DNA of 64,000 bases. Source: Bacillus sp. RO1 (GTDB lineage: Bacteria > Bacillota > Bacilli > Bacillales > Bacillaceae_I). The position numbers and the translations under genes were made by a program. Below the pieces are notes generated by a model, which did no database searches, had not been told where the DNA came from, and saw only the letters and a program-made list of their open reading frames with translations. This document shows positions 8,457-17,042 of this stretch, one piece after another; position 1 is the first letter of the stretch; each line of letters starts with the position of its first letter. The DNA lies in NCBI RefSeq assembly GCF_012524115.1, contig NZ_JAAZWB010000089.1, positions 62,001 to 126,000 on the forward strand. Direction: 5' to 3'.

Positions 8457-8747
8457 ATGAATATTAAAGGTCATGAAGCGGAAAAACTCAAAGATCCAAC
8501 AGGAATCATCGAGGGAGATAGATATGAATTTTTTCTAGATCTGGAAATTGATGAAGAAGATGAATTATATTCCGAGCAAGGTGTTTATATAAAAGTGATC
8601 CTTGCGGTAGATGGTAATGGACATAGGATTGCTCAATATCAGTTCTACGAAGAAAATACCAACAAGGCGTTGGATTTCGAAATGGAAGAAGAAGAAGAGA
8701 AGGCAGTCCTTGCATACTGCGGGGAACATTTCAAGACAGTGTTATAA
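8457..8747 (+). CDS. DUF6509-like small acidic protein
   Basis: This 96-residue soluble protein is strongly acidic, with a Glu-rich run near residue 80. It starts MNIKGHEAEKLKDPTGI and has a GGAAG RBS. I recognise it as the small family now called DUF6509 in Bacillaceae (pattern DPTGI.EG.RYEFFLD). No function is known. It lies 17 nt after the helicase, and an upstream in-frame ATG (8376) lies inside the helicase gene and lacks an RBS. No catalytic motif is visible. Confidence 0.65.
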   Translation: MNIKGHEAEKLKDPTGIIEGDRYEFFLDLEIDEEDELYSEQGVYIKVILAVDGNGHRIAQYQFYEENTNKALDFEMEEEEEKAVLAYCGEHFKTVL

Positions 8748-8757
8748 CTAAAACCAT

Positions 8758-8786
8758 TTGCATTTTTTCTCGTTCTCCTGTACTAT
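8758..8786 (+). promoter_or_regulatory. Sigma-A-type promoter of a probable small RNA
   Basis: A -35 TTGCAT (8758-8763) and a -10 TACTAT (8781-8786) are separated by exactly 17 bp. Transcription would start near 8790, where the first arm of a long closing stem begins. Confidence 0.6.
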
Positions 8787-8787
8787 A

Positions 8788-9036
8788 GGGAAACAAGCTA
8801 CGATGTACGTAACCATAACAAAGTTTTAACCTTTATACTTAGCTAGGGAGTTTTATATAAAAGCAGGAATGTCATGCCTCCATGGATAGAGGACGACAGG
8901 AATGTTTTTGCGAACACCCACTTTCAGGAGTGGTGGTTTAAAACTTTCTTATACTAAGTTACGGCAGTTGTGGCTTGTTCCTTTAAAAACACACTAAAAA
9001 ACGAGCTTCCATCTTTAGGTGGAGGCTCGTTTTATT
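8788..9036 (+). ncRNA. Probable structured small RNA of unknown family (about 200-245 nt)
   Basis: No ORF of note occupies this gap, but its two ends pair over a long distance. Segment 8789-8801 pairs with 8970-8981, CGTAAC (8808-8813) with GTTACG (8958-8963), and AAAGTTTTAA (8820-8829) with TTAAAACTTT (8938-8947). Inside lie smaller hairpins (CCTC/GAGG near 8878-8891 within TGTC/GACA; CCACT/AGTGG near 8918-8932). A good promoter abuts the 5' end and an 11-bp terminator hairpin follows. The closed-rod shape resembles 6S RNA in outline, but I cannot match a known family. It is not an obvious riboswitch because its own terminator separates it from the next gene. Confidence 0.6.
8999..9036 (+). 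terminator. Intrinsic terminator of the small RNA
   Basis: ACGAGCTTCCA and TGGAGGCTCGT form an 11-bp stem (one G-U pair) with an 8-nt loop and a T run. Confidence 0.85.
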
Positions 9037-9164
9037 TGCTGGCTACACCAATTGAGTAACACAGTATGTTAAGATAGGTAAGTTCTATATCGTGTATAGA
9101 ATAACGAGTACTAGGAAAATACTTACAAGAGCACTAAGTAAAGTAACTGAAGGGAGATAGAAAA

Positions 9165-9434
9165 ATGGAAAAGATAGAAGTTGGAGATATTTTTATTGTG
9201 ACAGATGAGAATGATCAGGAACAAGAGCTTGAGGTTCTTGGAACGATGGACGTGGAAGGTGCTGTATACGTAGCAGTCGGTTTTGTAGAAGAGATTGCAA
9301 AAGACACGACTGGCGACGTCGATATTTTCTTCTTGAAAGTGGAAGAAGACGGAGAATTATCCGAAATTGAAACGGACGAAGAGTTTAATAAAGTTTCCGC
9401 AGCATTCGAAACGATGGTAGACAAAGAACAATAA
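9165..9434 (+). CDS. DUF1292 family protein
   Basis: This 89-residue, very acidic protein has the DUF1292 pattern: an opening with VTDENDQEQELEVLGT and a central YVAVGF strand. The ATG has a good RBS (GAAGGGAGAT). The family is widespread in Firmicutes (for example YrzB) and has no known biochemical role. It is monocistronic, between the small RNA terminator and its own terminator. Confidence 0.8.
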   Translation: MEKIEVGDIFIVTDENDQEQELEVLGTMDVEGAVYVAVGFVEEIAKDTTGDVDIFFLKVEEDGELSEIETDEEFNKVSAAFETMVDKEQ

Positions 9435-9441
9435 TACTATG

Positions 9442-9478
9442 AAGGTTGTCCTGTAAAAAAGGACAACCTCTTTTTTTG
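9442..9478 (+). terminator. Intrinsic terminator after the DUF1292 gene
   Basis: AGGTTGTCC and GGACAACCT form a perfect stem followed by a T run. Confidence 0.9.
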
Positions 9479-9625
9479 TTTAATGGCATGTATGAGAATA
9501 AGCTCCATACATTATATCAAAGAATGATTTTCACCTGGAAAGTTATTCTTTTATATCCAATTCCTACTTGACGGGGTTGTTTTAGTGGATTAAAGTATTT
9601 GAGTAAGAAAGAAGGGGGAGATAGT

Positions 9626-11020
9626 ATGGACACTTTGTTTATTGTACTAAATATTATTTTATTACTTTTACTTTGCTTTGGGCTTTATACGATGCAAAAG
9701 AAAGGCATTTCTTTTTCTAAACGCGTTTTCTCTGCATTGGGGATAGGGATTCTTTTCGGTCTTGGACTTCAGTTTGTTTATGGATCAGGTTCAGAAGTTT
9801 TAACAGGTTCTATCGACTGGTTCAATATTGTAGGTTCTGGTTATGTAAAATTTCTGCAGATGATTGTAATGCCATTAGTATTCATCAGTATCATTGCAGC
9901 ATTCACCAGACTTACATTAAAGAGTAACATTGGAAAGATCAGCGGGTTGATCATTGGTATCTTGATCGGTACGACAGCTGTAGCAGCGGCCGTTGGTATC
10001 GGTACCACACTTGTCTTTGATCTAGAAGCAATCCAAATTGAGCAAGGAGAAGCGGAAACAGCTAGAGGAGAACAGATGGAACAGCGAGCAGGGGACCTTG
10101 CATCTAAAACATTCCCGCAACAGATGCTGGATTTCATCCCTTCCAATGTATTCCTTGACTTTACAGGTGCTCGTTCGACATCGACAATAGCTGTGGTTAT
10201 ATTTGCCGCATTTATTGGGATAGCTTATTTAGGAGTTAGACGCAAAAACCCTGAACAGGCGGAATCCTTCGCAAAAATAGTGGATACCTTTTATACCATC
10301 ATTATGAGAGTTGTGACCTTGATTCTTCGTTTAACTCCATATGGGGTACTGGCGTTGATGACCAAGGTTACCGCAACTAGTGATTATGGAGCCATTGCCA
10401 AGCTTGGACAGTTTGTAGCAGCCTCCTATGTGGCACTGGCAATTGTGTTCGGTATCCATTTAGTTCTTTTAGCTATTGCCGGCTTGAATCCATTAACTTA
10501 TGTTCGTAAGGCGATTCCTGTTCTATCATTTGCCTTTACTTCACGTACTAGTGCTGGAGCTTTACCATTAAACATCAAGACACAGACGAAAGAATTCGGT
10601 GTGTCAGACGGTATTGCCAATTTCGCAGGTTCTTTTGGGTTATCTATCGGCCAAAACGGTTGTGCAGGTGTCTATCCGGCCATGCTGGCAGTGATGATTG
10701 CACCGACAGTCGGAATAAATCCGTTAGATTCATCGTTCCTGTTCATGTTGATTGTCATCGTAGCTATCAGCTCATTTGGGGTTGCGGGAGTAGGAGGCGG
10801 AGCAACTTTTGCTGCAATTCTGGTGCTCTCCGCAATGGACTTACCGATTGCACTGGCAGGATTATTGATATCGGTTGAACCTCTAATTGATATGGGACGT
10901 ACGGCAGTGAATGTAAGTGGTAGTATGACCGCAGGTGTGCTGACGAGTAAGGTGACAAATGACCTTGATACTACTGTTTTTAACAGTAAAGCATCTACGG
11001 ATATGGAGTTGGATGTATAA
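9626..11020 (+). CDS. tcyP: L-cystine symporter TcyP
   Basis: A 464-residue member of the dicarboxylate/amino acid:cation symporter family, with about eight spans plus two re-entrant hairpins. Diagnostic stretches are RTSAGALPLN (hairpin 1 region), GSFGLSIGQNGCAGVYP and GVAGVGGGATFAA (hairpin 2). It matches B. subtilis TcyP (YhcL), a cystine importer. The ATG at 9626 has a strong RBS (AAGGGGGAG). An upstream in-frame TTG would add nine residues and overlap that RBS. In B. subtilis the gene is repressed by CymR, and I could not confirm a CymR site here. It is monocistronic with a strong terminator. Confidence 0.93.
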   Translation: MDTLFIVLNIILLLLLCFGLYTMQKKGISFSKRVFSALGIGILFGLGLQFVYGSGSEVLTGSIDWFNIVGSGYVKFLQMIVMPLVFISIIAAFTRLTLKSNIGKISGLIIGILIGTTAVAAAVGIGTTLVFDLEAIQIEQGEAETARGEQMEQRAGDLASKTFPQQMLDFIPSNVFLDFTGARSTSTIAVVIFAAFIGIAYLGVRRKNPEQAESFAKIVDTFYTIIMRVVTLILRLTPYGVLALMTKVTATSDYGAIAKLGQFVAASYVALAIVFGIHLVLLAIAGLNPLTYVRKAIPVLSFAFTSRTSAGALPLNIKTQTKEFGVSDGIANFAGSFGLSIGQNGCAGVYPAMLAVMIAPTVGINPLDSSFLFMLIVIVAISSFGVAGVGGGATFAAILVLSAMDLPIALAGLLISVEPLIDMGRTAVNVSGSMTAGVLTSKVTNDLDTTVFNSKASTDMELDV

Positions 11021-11041
11021 TAAGTTTTTGTATGAGGAGAG

Positions 11042-11074
11042 AGAGCAGCAGCATAGTTGCTGCTCTTTTTTTTT
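11042..11074 (+). terminator. Intrinsic terminator after tcyP
   Basis: AGAGCAGCA and TGCTGCTCT form a perfect 9-bp stem with a long T run. Confidence 0.9.
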
Positions 11075-11100
11075 GGTGTTTTAGTTACGAAAGCCGAAAT

Positions 11101-11212
11101 GTCACAATGACCTGTGTAAAAGTCACAATAACCTTAGAGAAAGTTACAATAACTAAAGAAATAGTTACAATCAGCCTTAGAAAAGTTAAAATCCCTACTA
11201 CTGAGGTTCGAA
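11101..11212 (+). repeat. 21-nt phased direct-repeat array A (core GTYACAA)
   Basis: The core GTCACAA/GTTACAA (last full copy GTTAAAA) starts at 11101, 11122, 11143, 11164 and 11185, exactly 21 nt apart. A degenerate sixth copy (GTTCGAA) lies at 11206. The 14 nt between cores vary. The array sits between the tcyP terminator and the HTH/F1-beta-like gene. A reading frame through it gives VT-x5 heptads but starts inside the terminator hairpin. Two other loci in the window have the same architecture with other cores. Confidence 0.8.
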
Positions 11213-11298
11213 GTAAAAATAAATGCGTTTAAGCGTAAATTTCTGTTGCTTTTAAACATAATATAAATTACTCTATAAAGTAACAGGAGGTGAAAATA

Positions 11299-12345
11299 AT
11301 GGAAAATGTAAGATTGAATGTTGCTTTATTGCGTAGAAAGGTACCAAACTTGACGAGTGCGGCTAAATCTGTGGGCTTAAGACCCGCAACCGTTTCAAAT
11401 CTGTGCACAGGCAAAATTCCAGTTGGGAGAGCAGAGGTACGCACCATTATCGCACTAGCTGATTTAGCAGAGTGTAGCTTGGATGAGTTGATATTGAGAG
11501 GGGAGAAAGTCGATATGATTGAAACAAAAATTAAAGCTATTGATTTATTGGCTCCATTGACTAAAGGAGGTACTAACGGTCTTGTGGCAAGACCAGGCAT
11601 GGGGCAACTTGTGGTTCTAGCAGAGTTGTATTACCGTCTTAAAAGAGAAGGGTACACTTCAATTTTGCTATCACCTAAAGGGGAGCATCCTGAGGTCGTG
11701 GACATTCTTGATCATGTCGATTTCGCTGTAAGCACAATAGAAGAAGCTTACCAAAAAATCATGGAACTTGGACCAAATAAAGAGATAATTTTCACTGCTG
11801 ACCGAGGTCATGTAGCGAGCGGGAACATTCAAGACCTTCACAACAAACTAGAAAAGGTTGGAATGAATACAGTTACAACCTTCCTTCTTGATTTAAGTGG
11901 TCAAGTTGTGGATGAAGACCTTCCTTATGGACCTTTAGAAACGTTATGGCAATTTGATGCTGATCTTGCAGCAAGACATAAATATCCAGCTATTAATCCT
12001 TTACATTCTACTTCATCTGTTTTAGAAGGTGCCCACCTAGATCAACACCACTTATCCATACAACAACGCTCACAAAAACTTCTTAGACGGTACCGTGAGT
12101 TACGCTCACTTGTTCAAGTCAGAGGAATGGATCAACTCCCTGAATCTGATATACAAATTTATAAGAGAGGGGAAAGATTGGAGGCATATCTAACCCAACC
12201 TTTCTATGTTGCTGAACCCTTTTCTGGTAAACAAGGAGAAGATGTTGACCTCCCGACGATGCTTGAAGATATTAGAAAAATACTAGAAGGTTCCTATGAT
12301 TCTGCAGAAGTGAATTCTTTATCATATATTGGTTCTATAAAATAA
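11299..12345 (+). CDS. HTH protein fused to a degenerate F1-ATPase beta-like domain
   Basis: A 348-residue fusion. Residues 1-70 form a Xre/LacI-like HTH (SAAKSVGLRPATVSNLCTGK). Residues 75-345 align with the nucleotide-binding and C-terminal domains of ATP synthase beta: KAIDLLAPLTKGG at the P-loop entry, then YPAINPLHSTSS, RYRELRSLVQVRGMDQL and FYVAEPFSG. The P-loop reads GMGQL where beta subunits have GVGKT, so the catalytic Lys is missing. The GERTREG/Walker B region is shortened. It is therefore probably a DNA-binding regulator with an inactive ATPase fold. Start ATG 11299 is 8 nt after AGGAGG. It is monocistronic, downstream of repeat array A. Confidence 0.75.
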   Translation: MENVRLNVALLRRKVPNLTSAAKSVGLRPATVSNLCTGKIPVGRAEVRTIIALADLAECSLDELILRGEKVDMIETKIKAIDLLAPLTKGGTNGLVARPGMGQLVVLAELYYRLKREGYTSILLSPKGEHPEVVDILDHVDFAVSTIEEAYQKIMELGPNKEIIFTADRGHVASGNIQDLHNKLEKVGMNTVTTFLLDLSGQVVDEDLPYGPLETLWQFDADLAARHKYPAINPLHSTSSVLEGAHLDQHHLSIQQRSQKLLRRYRELRSLVQVRGMDQLPESDIQIYKRGERLEAYLTQPFYVAEPFSGKQGEDVDLPTMLEDIRKILEGSYDSAEVNSLSYIGSIK

Positions 12346-12364
12346 CTTCTTTAGAGAATAGTAA

Positions 12365-12395
12365 AAAGAGCCGTCAAGATTGGGCTCTTTTTAGT
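12365..12395 (+). terminator. Intrinsic terminator between convergent genes
   Basis: AAAGAGCC and GGGCTCTTT form a stem and are followed by T residues. The reverse strand also carries a short T run after the stem, so it may serve both genes. Confidence 0.75.
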
Positions 12396-13751
12396 TTACT
12401 CCCTGATACCGAAATCCTCCACTTCCAATAGATGTTCTGGTTTTTTCCCAATTGAATCCTGATGAAAATAATCCCTGATGACACCTTTTTTTAAATAATT
12501 GGTGATAGAAGCTAAAATCATTCCCTGGTCCAAAGAAAGATACGTATGGGCAATTTCCCCTGTTCCAAGATTGACTGTGTCATAATATCCATAATCTTCT
12601 CCATAGGCTCCCATATCTTGCAGCTTTTTAAGGTTGTCATAGACTTCTTCAGGAGCATGCTCTAATGCAAGAAAGCTCGCATGTGGTGTAACTGTCGCTT
12701 TATCTTCATAACCTTCAGTTCCTAATACAGGCGCTCCAAACTCTCCATAATTATTTCGGATGGCTGCAGGGGAAAAGCCCCAAGCCTCCAATTCATTTAC
12801 TTCCGCATAGCGGATTTGACCTTTTACATGCTGTAGATTATTCAAGCCTAAAGCATCCACACCGAGTTCATTTTCCTTCATGACAAGGCTTGGCATCAGC
12901 GCTTCAAACATACTGCCTCCCCAGCTTGGTACAAACTTAATATTTTCATATTCGTACACACCTTGAAACACACTTACACCGTTATACTCCTTCATCTCAC
13001 CCGAAGGAGTTTGAGATTGCCAATCAAACTCTGGCGGAAAAGTTCGGTACAACTTCCACCAATGTTCCTCAGGTACATCACCTTTACCAATAGCGAGGTA
13101 ACTTGCCACTCGCGGCTCCGTATATAACATCCCATAATGATGAGAAGTAAGACTTTCTTGTTCCTTATCATATCCTCCATGTAGATGACCAACAGAAGGG
13201 TCATAAAGGGTGGAATAATCCATTTGCTCAACGAGGGGATCTGTTAAACCTTTCAGATCTTCAAAGTACTGTCCTGTAACAATTAACCCTGCAGTCAACC
13301 AACCATTATCAACACTAGAGATAAACTGTCCCCAATCTTTTTTTTGCTTGCCATCCTTCGTGTAGTACCAATTGTAATAAAGACCGTTCCAAGTATCCAT
13401 TTCATTTAATGTGCGCAAGGTTTTTTCAAGCTTTTTCTCGGCTTCATTTTTTGGTATAAAGCCAAGTTCCACACCAGAAACCATTCCTAACATATACATG
13501 GCAATATTAGTAGGGGAGGTATGTTCGGCTTTCGTTTCATCCTGCTCAAAGTCAACCCGATCCATGGTAAGACCTGTTTCAAGATCGGTATAATCTTCAA
13601 AAAATCGAAACGTTTTTTCAGCAGTGTCTAGTAGTTCTTTTTCCATTTCATTTTTGGGTTGAACAACTGCATTTTCTGGAGTGCTTGTAAAATAGAGAAT
13701 TGTACCAACACACACCATAGTTATCAAAAATAACCCAAGCAATTTTCTCAA
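12396..13751 (-). CDS. Glucoamylase-family (PF10091/GH144-like) exported glycosidase
   Basis: A 451-residue protein with an N-terminal hydrophobic export segment (about 4-22) but no clean lipobox. It has an (alpha/alpha)6-type catalytic domain ending in DYFHQDSIGKKPEHLL, typical of the bacterial 'glucoamylase' family PF10091. Members characterised so far include GH144 beta-1,2-glucanases. Acidic and aromatic residues in SSVDNGW, SWGGSMFE and SLDQGMIL fit that family. Start is TTG with RBS AAAGGAG. A LacI-type palindrome lies just upstream, suggesting sugar-responsive repression. The exact substrate is not known. Confidence 0.75.
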   Translation of the reverse strand: MRKLLGLFLITMVCVGTILYFTSTPENAVVQPKNEMEKELLDTAEKTFRFFEDYTDLETGLTMDRVDFEQDETKAEHTSPTNIAMYMLGMVSGVELGFIPKNEAEKKLEKTLRTLNEMDTWNGLYYNWYYTKDGKQKKDWGQFISSVDNGWLTAGLIVTGQYFEDLKGLTDPLVEQMDYSTLYDPSVGHLHGGYDKEQESLTSHHYGMLYTEPRVASYLAIGKGDVPEEHWWKLYRTFPPEFDWQSQTPSGEMKEYNGVSVFQGVYEYENIKFVPSWGGSMFEALMPSLVMKENELGVDALGLNNLQHVKGQIRYAEVNELEAWGFSPAAIRNNYGEFGAPVLGTEGYEDKATVTPHASFLALEHAPEEVYDNLKKLQDMGAYGEDYGYYDTVNLGTGEIAHTYLSLDQGMILASITNYLKKGVIRDYFHQDSIGKKPEHLLEVEDFGIRE

Positions 13752-13781
13752 ATTGTAACAACTCCTTTAAAGTGATTTAGT

Positions 13782-13791
13782 GAAACGTTTC
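13782..13791. promoter_or_regulatory. LacI-family-type operator upstream of the glycosidase gene
   Basis: GAAACGTTTC is a perfect palindrome 30 bp upstream of the TTG start. It resembles LacI/GalR operators but lacks the extra base needed for a standard cre. No LacI-type regulator gene lies in the window. Confidence 0.4.
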
Positions 13792-14027
13792 GAAAAAATA
13801 ATTGAAAACGCCTTCATTTGTGTAAAATATACCCTTTAACCTAACGTTAATCAATACATTTTCACTAAAAATAATGAAATGACATTCACTTCTTTATGTT
13901 ATCGTAATAAAAGCTTGTCACAATCCCACCATTTTTGATATAGTAATATGTTGTAACTTCTTATATAAAGAAACAATTATGTCAACTATGTAAATAGATA
14001 AATTTAATAAAGGTACTGGTGATAATA

Positions 14028-14987
14028 ATGAGTCAAGACTATAGAGTATTATTGTATTATAAATATGTAGATATTGAGAATCCTGAAGAGGTCACACAAG
14101 AACACCTGGAATTCTGTAAAGAACTAGGGTTGAAGGGCCGTGTATTAATTGCAAAAGAAGGGATTAACGGTACAGTTTCAGGGACGATCGAGCAAACGGA
14201 CGCTTATATTGAGCATATGAATGCACACCCTCTGTTCTCAGATATTATCTATAAAGTAGATGAAGTAACTGAACATGCATTCCCTAAAATGAAGGTCCGT
14301 TATCGTCCGGAGTTGGTGACATTACGCCTGGAAAATGACATTGACCCACGCAAAACTACCGGGAAGCATTTAAAACCAAAAGAATGGTTGGAAGCATTAC
14401 AAAGCGATGATACAGTAGTAATTGATGCTCGTAATGATTATGAGTACGACCTTGGACATTTCCGCGGGGCAGTAAAACCTGACATCAATACGTTCAAAGA
14501 GCTTCCTCAATGGATTAAAGAAAACAAGAAGAATTTTGAAGGCAAAAAGATTTTAACGTATTGTACTGGCGGAGTACGTTGTGAAAAGTTTTCCGGCTGG
14601 TTACTTGAAGAAGGTTTTGAGGATGTTTCTCAGCTGGATGGAGGAATTGTCACTTACGGGAAAGACCCTGAAGTGCAAGGAGAACTATGGGATGGACAAT
14701 GCTATGTGTTTGATGAACGTATCAGTGTTCCAATTAATCAAAAGGAACATGTAGTAGTCGGTAAGGATCATTTTACTGGTGAACCTTGCGAGCGCTATGT
14801 AAACTGTGCTAATCCTGAGTGTAACAAGAAGATCTTGAGCTCTGAGGAAAATGAACACCAATACTTGCGCAGTTGTTCCCACGAATGCCGTGTACACCCA
14901 AGAAATCGTTATATCACAGAACATGGATTAACAGAAGAAGAAGTAAGCAAAAGAATGGATGCAATCAAAGAAGAAGTTACAAACTAA
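14028..14987 (+). CDS. trhO: tRNA uridine(34) 5-hydroxylase TrhO (rhodanese domain)
   Basis: A 319-residue protein of the YbfQ/YceA type. An N-terminal acylphosphatase-like domain ([14 protein letters not shown]) precedes a rhodanese domain with the active-site Cys in [12 protein letters not shown] Cys-rich C terminus follows ([15 protein letters not shown] and a further CSHEC). TrhO performs O2-dependent hydroxylation of U34 of certain tRNAs, the first step to mo5U in B. subtilis. The ATG at 14028 is preferred over GTG 14019 because the AAAGGT element lies before it. It is monocistronic. Confidence 0.93.
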   Translation: MSQDYRVLLYYKYVDIENPEEVTQEHLEFCKELGLKGRVLIAKEGINGTVSGTIEQTDAYIEHMNAHPLFSDIIYKVDEVTEHAFPKMKVRYRPELVTLRLENDIDPRKTTGKHLKPKEWLEALQSDDTVVIDARNDYEYDLGHFRGAVKPDINTFKELPQWIKENKKNFEGKKILTYCTGGVRCEKFSGWLLEEGFEDVSQLDGGIVTYGKDPEVQGELWDGQCYVFDERISVPINQKEHVVVGKDHFTGEPCERYVNCANPECNKKILSSEENEHQYLRSCSHECRVHPRNRYITEHGLTEEEVSKRMDAIKEEVTN

Positions 14988-14998
14988 TATATAAGCAG

Positions 14999-15035
14999 TT
15001 AACCTGTTTCTCAAACGAGGAACAGGTTATTTTTA
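14999..15035 (+). terminator. Intrinsic terminator after trhO
   Basis: AACCTGTT and AACAGGTT arms with a 12-nt loop are followed by a T run. Confidence 0.8.
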
Positions 15036-15128
15036 TGGACAAAAAGAAATACTTATCTGAAAAGACTACGTTTTTCTTTTATCAATAGAGGTAAATAGTA
15101 AGTAATGAAAAGAAAGGAGACTACATAC

Positions 15129-16514
15129 ATGGAATACCGGATTGAAAAAGATACAATGGGCGAAATAAAAGTCCCAAAGAATAAGCTATGGGGAGCACAA
15201 ACGCAAAGAAGCATTGAAAATTTTGCAATTGGTTCGGAGAGGATGCCAATAGAGATCATTCACGCATTTGCACTATTAAAAAAAGCAGCGGCAAAAAGTA
15301 ATCATAAATTGAGGAAACTCTCTACCGAAAAAGCAGAGGCAATGACAGCCGCTGCTGATGAGATAATAATGGGTAAATGGGATGAGCATTTTCCACTTGT
15401 TGTGTGGCAAACAGGTAGTGGTACACAATCCAATATGAATGTAAACGAAGTGATTGCCAATAGGGCTAATCAACTGTTAACGGACAGCGGAGGAGAGGAC
15501 CGGATCCATCCAAACGATGATGTAAACATGTCCCAAAGCTCCAATGACACGTTTCCGACTGCCTTACACATTGCTGGCGTGTTAGCAGTAGAGGAAAGAC
15601 TTCTTCCAGCTCTAACAAGACTAAAAGAGACTTTGCTGCAAAAGTCGGACAAATTTAATGATGTCATTAAAATAGGTAGGACCCACTTACAAGATGCTAC
15701 GCCACTTACACTAGGCCAAGAAATCAGCGGTTGGCATCATATGCTTGAAAAAGGGGAGAACATGATTATAGAAAGCCTACCCTATATGAAAGAACTGGCT
15801 ATTGGTGGAACGGCAGTAGGTACAGGGATAAATGCACATCCGGAATTTGGGCAGATGGTAGCAGAAGAAATCACACAGCTGTCTGGGAAAAACTTCACTT
15901 CTGCAGCGAATAAGTTTCATGCATTAACCAGTCATGATCAAATTGTGTATGTACATGGAGCAATAAAAGCACTTGCTGCAGATTTAATGAAAATTGCCAA
16001 TGACGTAAGGTGGCTTGCCAGTGGTCCAAGAAGCGGGATAGGTGAGATAACTATACCAGAAAATGAACCTGGAAGCTCTATTATGCCCGGCAAAGTCAAC
16101 CCAACCCAAAGTGAGGCATTAACGATGGTGGCAACGCAAGTGATGGGGAATGATGTAACGATTGGTATTGCGGCGAGTCAGGGTAATTTTGAACTAAATG
16201 TGTTCAAACCCGTCATTATCTATAACTTCCTACAATCCGTTACACTTTTGACAGACAGCATGAACAGCTTTAACGACAAATGCGTCAGCGGGATGGAACC
16301 TAATTTAGAAAAAATAGCATTAAATCTGCAAAATTCTTTAATGTTAGTCACGTCCCTAAATCCTCACATAGGGTATGAAAAAGCAGCCTCCATTGCTAAG
16401 CTTGCACACAAAGAGGGGACAACGTTAAAAGAAGCCGCACTAAAACTGGAACTGCTAACAGAAGAAGAATTTGATGCCTTTGTTGATCCGAGTAAAATGG
16501 TAAGTCCACAGTAA
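15129..16514 (+). CDS. fumC: Fumarate hydratase, class II
   Basis: A 461-residue fumarase of the aspartase/fumarase superfamily. It shows the superfamily signature [11 protein letters not shown] near residue 315 and the [14 protein letters not shown] and SSNDTFPTA substrate-binding segments. It catalyses fumarate to malate in the TCA cycle. Length equals that of B. subtilis FumC (CitG, 462 aa). The upstream in-frame ATG 15105 overlaps the RBS AAAGGAG, so ATG 15129 is the start. It is monocistronic and ends at a long bidirectional terminator. Confidence 0.95.
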   Translation: MEYRIEKDTMGEIKVPKNKLWGAQTQRSIENFAIGSERMPIEIIHAFALLKKAAAKSNHKLRKLSTEKAEAMTAAADEIIMGKWDEHFPLVVWQTGSGTQSNMNVNEVIANRANQLLTDSGGEDRIHPNDDVNMSQSSNDTFPTALHIAGVLAVEERLLPALTRLKETLLQKSDKFNDVIKIGRTHLQDATPLTLGQEISGWHHMLEKGENMIIESLPYMKELAIGGTAVGTGINAHPEFGQMVAEEITQLSGKNFTSAANKFHALTSHDQIVYVHGAIKALAADLMKIANDVRWLASGPRSGIGEITIPENEPGSSIMPGKVNPTQSEALTMVATQVMGNDVTIGIAASQGNFELNVFKPVIIYNFLQSVTLLTDSMNSFNDKCVSGMEPNLEKIALNLQNSLMLVTSLNPHIGYEKAASIAKLAHKEGTTLKEAALKLELLTEEEFDAFVDPSKMVSPQ

Positions 16515-16566
16515 ACAAGATGGCCAGGTGGGAATTCTACTTGATTTTCCACCTGGCCATCTTGTT
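16515..16566. terminator. Strong bidirectional terminator
   Basis: AAGATGGCCAGGTGG and CCACCTGGCCATCTT form a 15-bp perfect stem between convergent genes, flanked by A and T runs. Confidence 0.9.
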
Positions 16567-16890
16567 CTATTTCTCCATCATCTCAGTTTCATTGACTTTA
16601 TCTATTTTGTCCACAAACATCTGAAACACTTTTCTTTTTTCATCTAACTCTTTTATGTATTGTTTAAGTTCATTAAATTTCTCTTCAAATGGTTTGTGAT
16701 ACGATTCTTTGATGTTGTCGATGATTTCATCGTTTATGGTGGATTGGATCACTTGTTTCGTAATACTGAACTTTATAGAATATAACTGAAGATCCGACTT
16801 CACTTTTTCATATTCATCATCAATTTCTTTCTTCTGCTTTAACATTTCTTCTTTCCATTCTAATAAAGAATCCTTTACATATGTTTGCAT
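16567..16890 (-). CDS. Hypothetical coiled-coil protein (107 aa)
   Basis: A 107-residue, highly charged, helical protein (KKEIDDEYEKVKSD, KFNELKQYIKELDEKRK) with coiled-coil character and no membrane segment. The ATG has a good RBS (GGGAGGTAAC). I do not recognise the family. It is convergent with fumC and downstream of, but separated by a terminator from, the TetR regulator. The reading frame and RBS support it as a real gene; its function is unknown. Confidence 0.6.
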   Translation of the reverse strand: MQTYVKDSLLEWKEEMLKQKKEIDDEYEKVKSDLQLYSIKFSITKQVIQSTINDEIIDNIKESYHKPFEEKFNELKQYIKELDEKRKVFQMFVDKIDKVNETEMMEK

Positions 16891-17011
16891 AGTTACCTCC
16901 CATGAACATACTGATACTAAGGTTATGTATTGTATCTATAATATTAAGGAAAATAGGATAATTTGTGGGGGTAATTTTCTTTACAGGTTCGTTACAGAAG
17001 AGACTAAGAAA

Positions 17012-17042
17012 AAACAGGTACCCACAAATAAGGCACCTGTTT
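17012..17042 (-). terminator. Intrinsic terminator after the TetR gene
   Basis: On the minus strand AACAGGTGCC and GGTACCTGTT form a stem followed by a T run. Confidence 0.8.

Noticed and set aside
8788-8981. Interpretation of the structured RNA as a riboswitch for the DUF1292 gene
   Set aside because: A strong terminator and more than 120 bp separate it from that gene, and the terminator does not compete with an alternative antiterminator that I can see.
9530-9575. Possible CymR operator upstream of tcyP (ATATCC-AATTCC region)
   Set aside because: tcyP is a CymR target in B. subtilis, but I cannot align this segment to the consensus with enough confidence.
11032-11232. Plus-strand ORF of 66 codons with VT-x5 heptads
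   Set aside because: It starts inside the tcyP terminator hairpin without a proper RBS and simply reads through repeat array A. Array C, with the same design, breaks frame, so I treat these as non-coding repeats.
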